A stretch of 64,000 nucleotides of DNA from Streptomyces cyaneogriseus subsp. noncyanogenus (GTDB lineage Bacteria; Actinomycetota; Actinomycetes; Streptomycetales; Streptomycetaceae). The notes under the pieces are model-generated. The model was not told the DNA's origin and searched no databases. It saw only the letters and a list, made by a program, of their open reading frames with translations. Position 1 is the stretch's first letter; each line of letters begins with the position of its first letter. The translations under genes and the position numbers were made by a program. Below, piece by piece: positions 53,096-61,330 of the stretch. The stretch spans positions 4,154,001 to 4,218,000 of the forward strand of contig NZ_CP010849.1 in NCBI RefSeq assembly GCF_000931445.1, read 5' to 3'.

Positions 53096-53963
53096 TCAGG
53101 CGCCGGCGGGGGGCTGGAGTCGGTGCTGGTCTGCGGGTTCGGGCTGCGGCCGCCGTGGTACGCGGCGGAAGAGCAGGTCGTTCACCACATGACCCTTGTC
53201 CAGTCCCTGGCCCTCGAAACGGGTCAGCGGGCGGTGGGCGGGACGCGGCGCGAAGCCGCCGTCCGGCTGGGTGTTCTCGTAGTCGGGGTGCGCGGTGAGC
53301 ACCTCGAGCATCTGCTCGGCGTACGGCTCCCAGTCGGTGGCGCAGTGCACGATCGCGCCCGGCTTGAGGCGGGTCGCGGCCAGCGTGAGGAACTCCGGCT
53401 GGATCAGCCGCCGCTTGTGGTGCCGCTTCTTGGGCCAGGGGTCGGGGAAGTAGACGCGCAGTCCGTCGAGGGAGTCGGGGCCGAGCATCTCGCGCAGCAG
53501 GATGATCGCGTCGCCGTTGCCGACGCGGATGTTGGACAGGCCGCCCCGGTCTGCGAGATTGAGCAGGTTGCCCTGGCCGGGGGTGTGGACGTCGACGGCC
53601 AGGATGTTGGTGTCCGGGTCGGCGGCGGCCATCTGGGCGGTGGCCTCGCCCATGCCGAAGCCGATCTCCAGCACGACGGGGTGGGTGTTGCCGAACAGCT
53701 CGGCCGGGTCGAGGACGCGCCGCCCGTCGATGTCGAAGCCCCACTTCGGCCACAGCCGTTGCAGCGCGTCGGCCTGTCCGGCGGTCACGCGGCTGCGGCG
53801 CGGCTGGAAGCTCCTGATCCGCCGCTCGAAGTGCGAGCCGGCCGGGTCGGCCTTCGGCCCCTCCGGGAAACGGGGCTCGCCCTTGGCCCGGGCGTGCCGG
53901 AGGGCGCCGCCGTCGCCGAGGGGGGCGGGGGCGGGGGGCTGGGGGGTTCAGGGAGTCAGACAC
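53096..53963 (-). CDS. trmB: tRNA (guanine-N7)-methyltransferase, frameshifted near its start
   Basis: The catalytic part runs from the GTG at 53788 to the stop at 53096: HPVVLEIGFGMGEATAQMA (SAM site), DVHTPGQGNLL, RVYFPDPWPKKRHHKRRL, and CATDWEPYAEQ. The same frame extends upstream with good protein sequence (RAKGEPRFPEGPKADPAG) but runs into a stop without a start. The natural start, a GTG at 53963 (SDSLNPPAP), is in another frame. One extra or two missing bases in the G-rich tract 53920-53946 would join them, which looks like a homopolymer sequencing error. The intact protein would be about 288 residues. Confidence 0.85.
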
Positions 53964-53996
53964 AGTACGACCGATTTTACGGGTGCCCACGGGCCA

Positions 53997-54203
53997 CTAC
54001 AGCGAGCCGAGCATCGCCAGCGCCCGGCGCCCGATCTCCCGCCCGATCGGCAGCGAAGCCGTGGCCGCCGGCGAGGGCGCGTTCAGCACGTGCACCGCCC
54101 GCGCCCCCTCCCGGATCAGGAAGTCGTCCACCAGCGTCCCGTCCCGCAGCACCGCCTGCGCCCGCACCCCGGCCGGGGCCCGCACCAGGTCCCCGGCCTC
54201 CAC
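53997..54203 (-). pseudogene. Fragment of an lhgO-like 3' end
   Basis: About 68 codons ending in a stop at 53997. The sequence (GVRAQAVLRDGTLVDDFLIR, then HVLNAPSPAATASLPIG) matches the last ~65 residues of the full lhgO gene at 54642-55856 with roughly 85 per cent identity by eye. The N-terminal part of the enzyme is missing and there is no start of its own. The left flank is the trmB start, the right flank a second copy of the trmB start. Confidence 0.85.
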
Positions 54204-54641
54204 CGGGGGGCGGGGGGCTGGGGGGCCTCGGGGGCGTTACGGGAGTCAGACACAGTGGGGTCGATTTTACGGGGGGTGCGGGGGGCTGCGGGGGCCTGCG
54301 CGGCCTGCGGGGGCCCTGTGCGCGGTCCGCGGCGGTCCGTGGCCGTCCGTCGTGGCCCGTCCTTGGTCCGTCGCGACCCGTCGTTGGTCCGTCGCGGCCC
54401 CGCGAGGTTGGGTGGCCGCGGGTGCGGGCCTGGTGGCCGTCCGCGCGGGTCCGGTGGTGGAGCCGGTGGGGCGGGCCGGCCGTCCAGGCGGTGGCCGGTG
54501 GGGCGCTCGGGATGCGCGGGCCGGGGCGGCTGGGGGCGCGGGCCCGTCCGGGCGGTCGTGGCGGCGCCGGGCGGGACGAGGGCCCGGGCGGGGATCCCGG
54601 GGAGGGCTGGGCGGGCCCGGGCGGCCGGGGGCGGGCCCGGG
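54204..54641. other. G-rich gap with a second copy of the trmB start
   Basis: 438 bases, no intact gene. 54205-54272 repeats the trmB 5' end (GTG, SDS codons, G-runs, then TCGATTTTACGGG shared with 53968-53984) in a divergent version. The rest is low-complexity G/C (GTCCGT-like repeats 54330-54400) of no clear meaning. Confidence 0.6.
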
Positions 54642-55856
54642 TCAGGTCCCGGCCAGGGCCGTCAGCGCCCGTCTCGCCACTTCCCTCCCGATCGGCAGCG
54701 ACGCCGTCGCGGCGGGGGAGGGCGCGTTCAGTACGTGCACCGTGCGGGCGCCCTCCCGGATCAGGAAGTCGTCCACCAGGGTGCCGTCCGGCAGCACCGC
54801 CTGGGCGCGCACACCCGCGGCCGCCGGCACCAGGTCGTCCTCCGTCACGGCGGGCAGCAGCCTGCGCACCGCGCTGGTGAAGGCGGCCTTGGACAGGGAG
54901 CGCCGCAGCTCGCCGGCGCCGTAGCGCCAGTGGCGCCGGGCGATGTGCCAGGAACCCGGCCAGGTCAGGGTGGACGCCAGCTCGCGCGGCCGGACCGTGC
55001 TCCAGCCGTACCCCTCGCGGGCCAGGGCCGGCACCGCGTTCGGGCCGATGTGCACGCCGCCGTCGATGCCCCGCGTCAGATGCACCCCGAGGAAGGGGAA
55101 GGCCGGGTCCGGCACCGGGTAGACCAGGCCCCGCACGAGCTCGGGGCAGGCCAGCTCGTAGTACTCGCCCCGGAACGGCACGATGCGCATGCCGGGGTCG
55201 TCCCCCGCCATCCGGGCCACCTCGTCGCAGTACAGGCCGGCGCAGTTGACCAGGACGCGGGCGCGGACGATGTCCCCCGAGCGGGTGAGGGCGGCGACTC
55301 CGCGGGAGGGGCGCCGGTCGATGCGCAGCACCTGGGCGCCGTAGCGGATCCGCGCGCCGGAGGCCGCGGCGAGCTGCCGGGCGACCGCCACGTAGTCGCA
55401 GATGCCGGTGGTGCCGACGTGTATCGCGGCCAGGCCGCGCACCTCCGGCTCGTACTCGGTGATCTGGGCCGCGCCCAGCTCCCGTACCGGTATGCCGTTC
55501 TCCCGGCCGCGCTGCACGAGGGCGTGCAGGCGGGGCAGCTCCGCCCGGTCGGTGGCGACGATCAGCTTGCCGGTGACGGCGTGGGCGATGCCGTACTCCG
55601 CGCAGAACTTGACCATCTCCGCGGCACCCCGCACGGCGTAGCGGGCCTTCAGCGACCCGGGCCGGTAGTAGATGCCGCTGTGGACGACGCCGCTGTTGCG
55701 GCCCGTCTGGTGCCGGGCCGGTCCCGGCTCCTTCTCCAGGACCGTGACCCGCGTGCCCGGGGCGGCGCGGCTGATCGCGTACGCCGTCGACAGGCCGACG
55801 ATCCCGCCGCCGATCACCAGCACGTCGCAGTCGTAGGCGATCTTCTCCCGCTCCAC
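54642..55856 (-). CDS. lhgO: L-2-hydroxyglutarate oxidase
   Basis: 404 residues. FAD-dependent oxidoreductase of the DAO fold: dinucleotide-binding DVLVIGGGIVGLSTAYAISR at the N terminus, LEKEPGPARHQTGRNSGVVHSGIYY, the family-typical PFRGEYYELA and HIGPNAVPAL, and VLNAPSPAATASLPIG at the end. Oxidises L-2-hydroxyglutarate to 2-oxoglutarate. GTG at 55856 behind GGGAGGTGGAG; GTG codons further up give no better N terminus. A divergent copy of its 3' end lies at 53997-54203. Confidence 0.88.
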   Translation of the reverse strand: MEREKIAYDCDVLVIGGGIVGLSTAYAISRAAPGTRVTVLEKEPGPARHQTGRNSGVVHSGIYYRPGSLKARYAVRGAAEMVKFCAEYGIAHAVTGKLIVATDRAELPRLHALVQRGRENGIPVRELGAAQITEYEPEVRGLAAIHVGTTGICDYVAVARQLAAASGARIRYGAQVLRIDRRPSRGVAALTRSGDIVRARVLVNCAGLYCDEVARMAGDDPGMRIVPFRGEYYELACPELVRGLVYPVPDPAFPFLGVHLTRGIDGGVHIGPNAVPALAREGYGWSTVRPRELASTLTWPGSWHIARRHWRYGAGELRRSLSKAAFTSAVRRLLPAVTEDDLVPAAAGVRAQAVLPDGTLVDDFLIREGARTVHVLNAPSPAATASLPIGREVARRALTALAGT

Positions 55857-55932
55857 CTGCTCCACCTCCCGGGTCCGATAGTGCACTGCGCCACTGACAA
55901 TGCCTTCAAACCCGGGAGCGGGACGGGCCTGG

Positions 55933-57357
55933 TCAGGCCGGGGCCATCAGCAGGGGACGGGCCCGCTCGCGCAGCTCCACCACGCGTGGTTCGTCGCCGT
56001 AGGGCTCCAGGCGGTGCAGGAGGTCCCTGACGTACTCGGTGGTGCGGGCGGAGGAGATGCGGCCGGCGACCTCGACCGCGCGCACGCCCTGCTCGCAGGC
56101 CGCGTCCAGGTTCCCCGACTCCAGTTCGGCGACCGCCGACACGACCAGGCGCAGACCGTGCGAGCGGACGTACTCCTCGGTCGGCCTGGAGAGCGCCTGC
56201 TCCGTGAAACGGCGGACCTGGCGGGGCGCCTTCAGGTCGCGGTAGCACTCGGCCGCGTCGGCGGCGAAGCGGTCGTAGGAGTAGAAGCCGAGCCAGGTCG
56301 GGTCGTGGTCGCCGGGGCGGGCCCGCTCCAGCCAGCTCTCGGCGGCCCGCAGGGCCGCGCCGGCCGCCTGGGCGTCGCCCGCGCGGGCGTGCGCCCGGGC
56401 CTCGACCAGCCGGAAGAAGCTCATCGTGCGGGCCGTGGCCAGGCCGCGGTTGCGTTCCAGGGCGGCCTGCGCGAGGTCGACGCCCTCGTCGCCGAAGCCG
56501 CGGTAGGTCGCCTGGAGCGACATGGAGGCCAGGACGTAGCCGCCGAGCGGGACGTCGGCCGCCGCGCGGGCCAGGCGCAGGGCCTGGATGTAGTAGCGCT
56601 GGGCCGCCTCCTGCTGGCCGGTGTCGAAGGCCATCCAGCCGGCGAGGCGGGTCAGTTCGGCCGCGGCGCCGAACAGGGCGCGGCCGACCTCGTCCGAGTA
56701 GGACCCGAGCAGCAGCGGTGCCGCCTCCACCCGCAGGCACTCGGGGACCATGGAGGAGCGCCAGTCGCCGCCGCCGTACTTGGAGTCCCAGCGGCGGGCG
56801 TCCTCGGCGGCCTCCCGCAGCTTCTGCACATCGCTGTGGCCGACCTTGAGCGGTGCTGCCGAGCCCTCCCCCGGGCTCGCCTCACGCGCCACCGAGCTGT
56901 CGGCCGGGGTTATCAGCCAGCGCGAGGCGGGCGTCGCGTACGCGCTGACCGCGAACGAGCCGGCCAGGGACTGCCAGATGCCGCCGGAGCCCGCGCGGCG
57001 GCCGGCGAGGTCGAGGCGGTACAGCTCCGTGGCGGACTTGACCGCCTGCCCGACGTCCCTCGGGAAGGCGAGGCCCACCTCGGGCGCGGGGTCCGCGTCC
57101 GCCAGGCCGATCTCGTGGAGCGGCACCGGGCGGCCGAGCTTCTGGCCGATGGCGGCGGCGATGAGGTGCGGCGCGGCGCCCTGCGGCACCATGCCCTTCG
57201 ACACCCAGCGCGCCACCGACGTCTTGTCGTAGCGGAGAGTCAGCCCGCGTTGCGCGCCGAGGTCGTTGACACGCCGTGCGAGTCCCGCGTTGGAGATTCC
57301 CGCGAGGGCGAGAACGGCGCCGAGTTTTTCGTTCGGCCCGCGTTGCTCCCTGGACAT
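55933..57357 (-). CDS. NsdA-like TPR regulator
   Basis: 474 residues. N-terminal HTH-like part (NEKLGAVLALAGISNAGLARRVNDL, KTSVARWVSKG), then helical TPR-type repeats to the end (AFDTGQQEAAQRYYIQALRLA, GYVLASMSLQATYRGFGDEGVDLAQAAL). This matches the streptomycete family of sporulation-associated proteins related to NsdA, a negative regulator of differentiation and antibiotic production. ATG at 57357 with GAGGGGTGG. It lies 76 bases upstream of lhgO on the same strand. Confidence 0.82.
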   Translation of the reverse strand: MSREQRGPNEKLGAVLALAGISNAGLARRVNDLGAQRGLTLRYDKTSVARWVSKGMVPQGAAPHLIAAAIGQKLGRPVPLHEIGLADADPAPEVGLAFPRDVGQAVKSATELYRLDLAGRRAGSGGIWQSLAGSFAVSAYATPASRWLITPADSSVAREASPGEGSAAPLKVGHSDVQKLREAAEDARRWDSKYGGGDWRSSMVPECLRVEAAPLLLGSYSDEVGRALFGAAAELTRLAGWMAFDTGQQEAAQRYYIQALRLARAAADVPLGGYVLASMSLQATYRGFGDEGVDLAQAALERNRGLATARTMSFFRLVEARAHARAGDAQAAGAALRAAESWLERARPGDHDPTWLGFYSYDRFAADAAECYRDLKAPRQVRRFTEQALSRPTEEYVRSHGLRLVVSAVAELESGNLDAACEQGVRAVEVAGRISSARTTEYVRDLLHRLEPYGDEPRVVELRERARPLLMAPA

Positions 57358-58271
57358 GCGCCACCCCTCGACACAGACGGCTGCCGCGCTGGCATAACCA
57401 TGCGGCATTCGTAAACACAGCGTAGTTCGCCGAATCCCAAGCGTTAAGGGGCCCTGTCCCGGATGGCGGGATTGTGGTCCGTACTGAAGTGCGGCGTCTG
57501 TACGGACTGTGGCCGTGTGCTCCCGGTGTGTGGCCGTGCGCCCGGCCGTGCGCTCTTCTCCGGCCGGGGCGGGGAGCGGTTCCATGAGTGCTGCGTGGGT
57601 CGGCCCGCTGTACTGGATCCAGTGGGCTGGGGGACACCGCCGCCTCCATCCCCGCGGGCGGCGGACCGGTCCGGGAGGCGTGTCCCGTCTCCCGGACCGT
57701 GCGCCCACCGGGTGGCGCGCGGAGCCGGCGCGGAGCTCGCACAGGCCCGCACGGGCCCGCACGGAGACCGCGCCGAGTGTGTACGGAGCGTGTTCGAATA
57801 CGGTCCGGCTTTTTTGATTTGGCCGAAAATAGACCCGGCGGTTTCTCGGGTAGTGCCGTGTCTACCACGGCAGTTGACGGCGCACCAGGCGGCACGGGGG
57901 CGCGCTTCGGGGGCGCATTCGCGCCGTGGGGCCGGCCGGGCGGCCGGTCGTGGGACCGGCCGGGCGGCCGGTCGTGGGACCGGTTGTGCGGCCGGTTGGC
58001 GCGCGAGGGCGGTCGACCATGTGTGCGAAGTTCCACGCACGCTCCCGCCGGGCGCCCGCCGCCATCCGGTCGCGGCCGCGACGGCGCCGACGAGCCCGCG
58101 CGCTACGGCCGTTGGGGCCCACGGGGTGCCGGACGTCTCATGGGGTCGCCGCGGGGGCGCATTCGCGGGAGCGTGAGCGGCTCCGCCGACCCTCTGGCGC
58201 GCGCCCTTCATGGCAGCATGGGGAACCAGTTCGTACGGTGCACTGGTTGTCCACAGCCTGTGGAGGCGTCG
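57358..58271. other. Long intergenic region between divergent genes
   Basis: 914 bases without a convincing gene. Notable: an AT-rich patch TTTTTTGATTTGGCCGAAAA near 57809-57829, a likely promoter; a 24-bp tandem duplication (about 57932-57979, CCGGCCGGGCGGCCGGTC type); and the 15-mer GGGGGCGCATTCGCG at 57909 and again at about 58149, 240 bases apart. Confidence 0.5.
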
Positions 58272-60485
58272 ATGCGGTGGTTGGTGGGATGGAGCAGCAC
58301 CGCCGCGGGTGCCGTCGGCGCCGCCGGGGCCGGGTCCGCGGGAGCCACCGGGTACGACGGCGAGACCGTGCAGCCCGTGGGCTCCCAGCTCCTGTGGGGC
58401 GACCCCGATCCCCTGTGGGCGGTCGGTGACTGGCGGCCCGACGAGGTGCGCGTCGTCCAGGCCGATGCCCAGACCCGGATCGCCGTCCTCGGCATCTGCG
58501 GCGCGACGGACGAGCAGTTGCGCGTCGCGCTCTTCGCCGCGCGCGGGGGCGCACTGCGTCATCTGACCGCCTGGCCCGGCAGCTACACGGCCGTCGTCCA
58601 GGTGGGGCGGCGGATCACGGTGTGCGGCGATCTCGCCGGTGCGCGGCCGGTGTTCCACACCCCCTGGGCGGGCGGCACGGCGTACGCGACGGCCGCGCTG
58701 CCCCTGGCCGACCTCGTCGAGGCCAACCTCGACTTCGGGTACCTGGCCGCCCTGCTGGCCGCCCCCGACGTACCGGCGGCGCTGGACGACGCCACCCCGT
58801 ACGACGGCGTGAAGCGCGTTCCGCCGGGGCATGCGCTGATCCTGCGCGCCGGGGCCCGGGAGGTGGCCGGGTACGAGCCGGTCGCCTCGCTGGCGGTCGC
58901 CGCGCCGCCGGCCGATCCCGACAGCGCGGTCGACGGGGTGCGGGAGGCACTCGTGGAGGCCGTGCGCACCCGGCTCGCCGCCCCCCGCCACGTCCCCGGA
59001 TTCCCCGGGGACGGCATCGACCCCGGGCCCGTGCCCGGCATGGGGCCCGCCGACCGGCGGGCCGCGCGCGGGATGCCGGCCCCGGGGATCGGGGCGGACC
59101 TGTCGGGCGGGCCCGCCTCCGGCACGCTGGCGCTGCTGGCGGCCGGGCTGCCCGGGCGGCCCGGAACCGTCCTGGGGCACGGCGGCACGGGCGCGGGGGA
59201 GCGGCTGCTGGCCGTCACCTTCAACGACCTGGCCGTCGGCGGACCGGAGGCCGAACTGGAACGGGCGGGGGCGTTGGCCGCCGGCCCCCGGCTGCACCAC
59301 GTGGTGGTGACCGGGGGCGAGGAGACCCTGCCCTACGCCGACCTGGACGGGCCGCTGACGGACGAGCCCGGGCCCTGCCTGGTGTCGGCGGCGCGGCACC
59401 GGGCGCGGCTGGCGGCCGGCAGCGCGGACCACTTCACCGGGTACGGCGCCCGGCAGGTACTGGACGCCCATCCGGCGCGCCTGGCCGACCTGCTGATGGA
59501 CCGCAAGCGGCGCCATCTGGTGCGGCCGGTGGCCGCCCTGGCCAAGGCCGACGGCTCGGTGCTGGTCCCCGCGCGCGTGTACGCCGCGGCGCGGCGGCTG
59601 GCGCGGACGCCGTACCGGGCGGGGCTGGAGGACCTCGCCGAGCGGCTGCTGCGGCGGCGCTTCGACGAAACGGGGGGCGGGGCCGGCCGGGCGGGCCGTG
59701 CCGGCCGTACCGGCCGCACCGGTCGGGCGGGATGGCCCGGCGGTGATGCCGGGGCGGACGGTGCCGGTGGTGCGGTGGAGGCGTCGCTCGCCGCCCTGAC
59801 CTGGGGCGGACCCGGGCCCGCGGCGCGCTGGCTGACCGGGGAGGCGCTGGCCGAAGTATCGGTTCGTCTTCAGGCGGCGACGCAGCGGTCCGGGCTGGGG
59901 CCGGGGCAGCGGCCGGGCGACTACCGGGCGCGCGCGGCGCTGGCTCGGCAGGCGGCCGAGGTGCGGGTGCTGGAGCAGGCCGCCGAGATCCGCTTCCAGC
60001 GGCTGCACACCCCGTTCCTCGACAACCAGGTCGTCCGCGCGTGCCGGGCGCTGCCGGAGGCGCTGCGGGTGCGGCCGGGGGCGCGGGCGGCGATCCTGCG
60101 GACGGTGCTGGAGGGCGCCGGGGTGAGCGGGCTGCCGCCCGGCTGGGGGGCGCCGACGCAGGCGGTGGCGACCGCGGCGGCGCGGACGGGGCTGCGGGTG
60201 GCGGCGGACTCGCTGGTGGCGCTGTTCGACACGCCGCTGCTCGCGGAGGCGGGGCTGGTGGAGGCGCGGGTGGTGCGCAAGGCGCTGCGCGGGGCGGCGG
60301 CGGGGGAGCCGCTGCCGCTGGACGGCCTGGCCGATCTGGTCTCCCTGGAGTTGTGGCTCCGTCGTCTCCTCGCGCGACGGGGGACCTGCTGGACGGGGAC
60401 GCCTGGGCGGCAGCGCGCCGTGCCGGGAGGGATCGCGCCGCAGCGGGGGGTGTTGGGGGCGGGGGCCGTGGTGCGGCGGGGGTGA
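58272..60485 (+). CDS. Asparagine-synthase-related protein, degenerate catalytic motifs
   Basis: 737 residues from the ATG at 58272 (GGAGGCGTCG site). The N-terminal ~200 residues resemble a glutaminase-type (Ntn) domain but lack the Cys that must follow the initiator Met (MRWLVGWSS), so no glutaminase activity is expected. The C-terminal domain resembles Asn synthetase/lasso-type cyclase; the ATP loop SGGxDS appears as DLSGGPASGTLALL, missing the Asp. HTPFLDNQVVRACRALP is well kept. A ligase of this fold with altered chemistry, or a non-catalytic relative; no precursor peptide gene is seen nearby. Confidence 0.75.
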   Translation: MRWLVGWSSTAAGAVGAAGAGSAGATGYDGETVQPVGSQLLWGDPDPLWAVGDWRPDEVRVVQADAQTRIAVLGICGATDEQLRVALFAARGGALRHLTAWPGSYTAVVQVGRRITVCGDLAGARPVFHTPWAGGTAYATAALPLADLVEANLDFGYLAALLAAPDVPAALDDATPYDGVKRVPPGHALILRAGAREVAGYEPVASLAVAAPPADPDSAVDGVREALVEAVRTRLAAPRHVPGFPGDGIDPGPVPGMGPADRRAARGMPAPGIGADLSGGPASGTLALLAAGLPGRPGTVLGHGGTGAGERLLAVTFNDLAVGGPEAELERAGALAAGPRLHHVVVTGGEETLPYADLDGPLTDEPGPCLVSAARHRARLAAGSADHFTGYGARQVLDAHPARLADLLMDRKRRHLVRPVAALAKADGSVLVPARVYAAARRLARTPYRAGLEDLAERLLRRRFDETGGGAGRAGRAGRTGRTGRAGWPGGDAGADGAGGAVEASLAALTWGGPGPAARWLTGEALAEVSVRLQAATQRSGLGPGQRPGDYRARAALARQAAEVRVLEQAAEIRFQRLHTPFLDNQVVRACRALPEALRVRPGARAAILRTVLEGAGVSGLPPGWGAPTQAVATAAARTGLRVAADSLVALFDTPLLAEAGLVEARVVRKALRGAAAGEPLPLDGLADLVSLELWLRRLLARRGTCWTGTPGRQRAVPGGIAPQRGVLGAGAVVRRG

Positions 60486-60522
60486 CGGGGGCTGCGCTGC
60501 GCTGTGGGGCTTGTGCGGGGCT

Positions 60523-61179
60523 CGTAATAACTTCGTATAGCATACATTATACGAAGTTATACGAGGGGTGGGGCGGGCCGTGCCGGGGGGTGTCCCGTAA
60601 TAACTTCGTATAGCATACATTATACGAAGTTATACGAGGGGTGGGGCGGGCCGTGCCGGGGGGTGTCCCGTAATAACTTCGTATAGCATACATTATACGA
60701 AGTTATACGAGGGGTGGGGCGGGCCGTGCCGGGGGGTGTCCCGTAATAACTTCGTATAGCATACATTATACGAAGTTATACGAGGGGTGGGGCGGGCCGT
60801 GCCGGGGGGTGTCCCGTAATAACTTCGTATAGCATACATTATACGAAGTTATACGAGGGGTGGGGCGGGCCGTGCCGGGGGGTGTCCCGTAATAACTTCG
60901 TATAGCATACATTATACGAAGTTATACGAGGGGTGGGGCGGGCCGTGCCGGGGGGTGTCCCGTAATAACTTCGTATAGCATACATTATACGAAGTTATAC
61001 GAGGGGTGGGGCGGGCCGTGCCGGGGGGTGTCCCGTAATAACTTCGTATAGCATACATTATACGAAGTTATACGAGGGGTGGGGCGGGCCGTGCCGGGGG
61101 GTGTCCCGTAATAACTTCGTATAGCATACATTATACGAAGTTATACGAGGGGTGGGGCGGGCCGTGCCGGGGGGTGTCC
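60523..61179. other. Nine-copy tandem array of 454 linker plus 31-bp spacer (assembly artefact)
   Basis: Nine identical 73-base units: a 42-base loxP-containing linker (starts 60523, 60596, 60669, 60742, 60815, 60888, 60961, 61034, 61107) and a 31-base genomic spacer (GGGGTGGGGCGGGCCGTGCC at its start). The linker is the reverse form of that at 31429. Perfect identity of all units, including the G-rich spacer, fits an assembler looping on linker-carrying reads. The real sequence probably has the spacer once. Confidence 0.95.
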
Positions 61180-61268
61180 GTCCTCGGAACGGCGCGGAAT
61201 CGGTGGAGCGCCTACTTGCCCGGTGTTGACGCGCCAACCGCTGCGGGCGGACACCCCCCGGCACGGCC
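61158..61268. terminator. Long inverted repeat between convergent genes
   Basis: GGCCGTGCCGGGGGGTGTCC plus one base (61159-61179) pairs with its complement at 61248-61268, 21 bases each side around about 68 bases. It separates the convergent asparagine-synthase-like and sigma-factor genes and could be a terminator, but the left arm borders the linker array, so its true context is uncertain. Confidence 0.5.
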
Positions 61269-61330
61269 CTTCCCGCCGTGGGCGACCGCGGGGCCGTGGG
61301 GTGCGGCGGTCGTACGCGTGGGTGGCAGGG

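Noticed and set aside
57463..58176. 237-codon ORF in the gap ahead of the asparagine-synthase-like gene
   Set aside because: Low-complexity Arg/Gly/Ala translation, internal DNA repeats, and a likely promoter patch inside it.
57444..60620. 1058-codon minus-strand frame starting in the linker array
   Set aside because: Starts with linker-encoded residues (MYAIRSYYG) and is antisense to the asparagine-synthase-like gene.
60523..61179. CRISPR-like or satellite repeat array
   Set aside because: Spacers are identical, no cas genes are present, and the repeat equals a sequencing linker.
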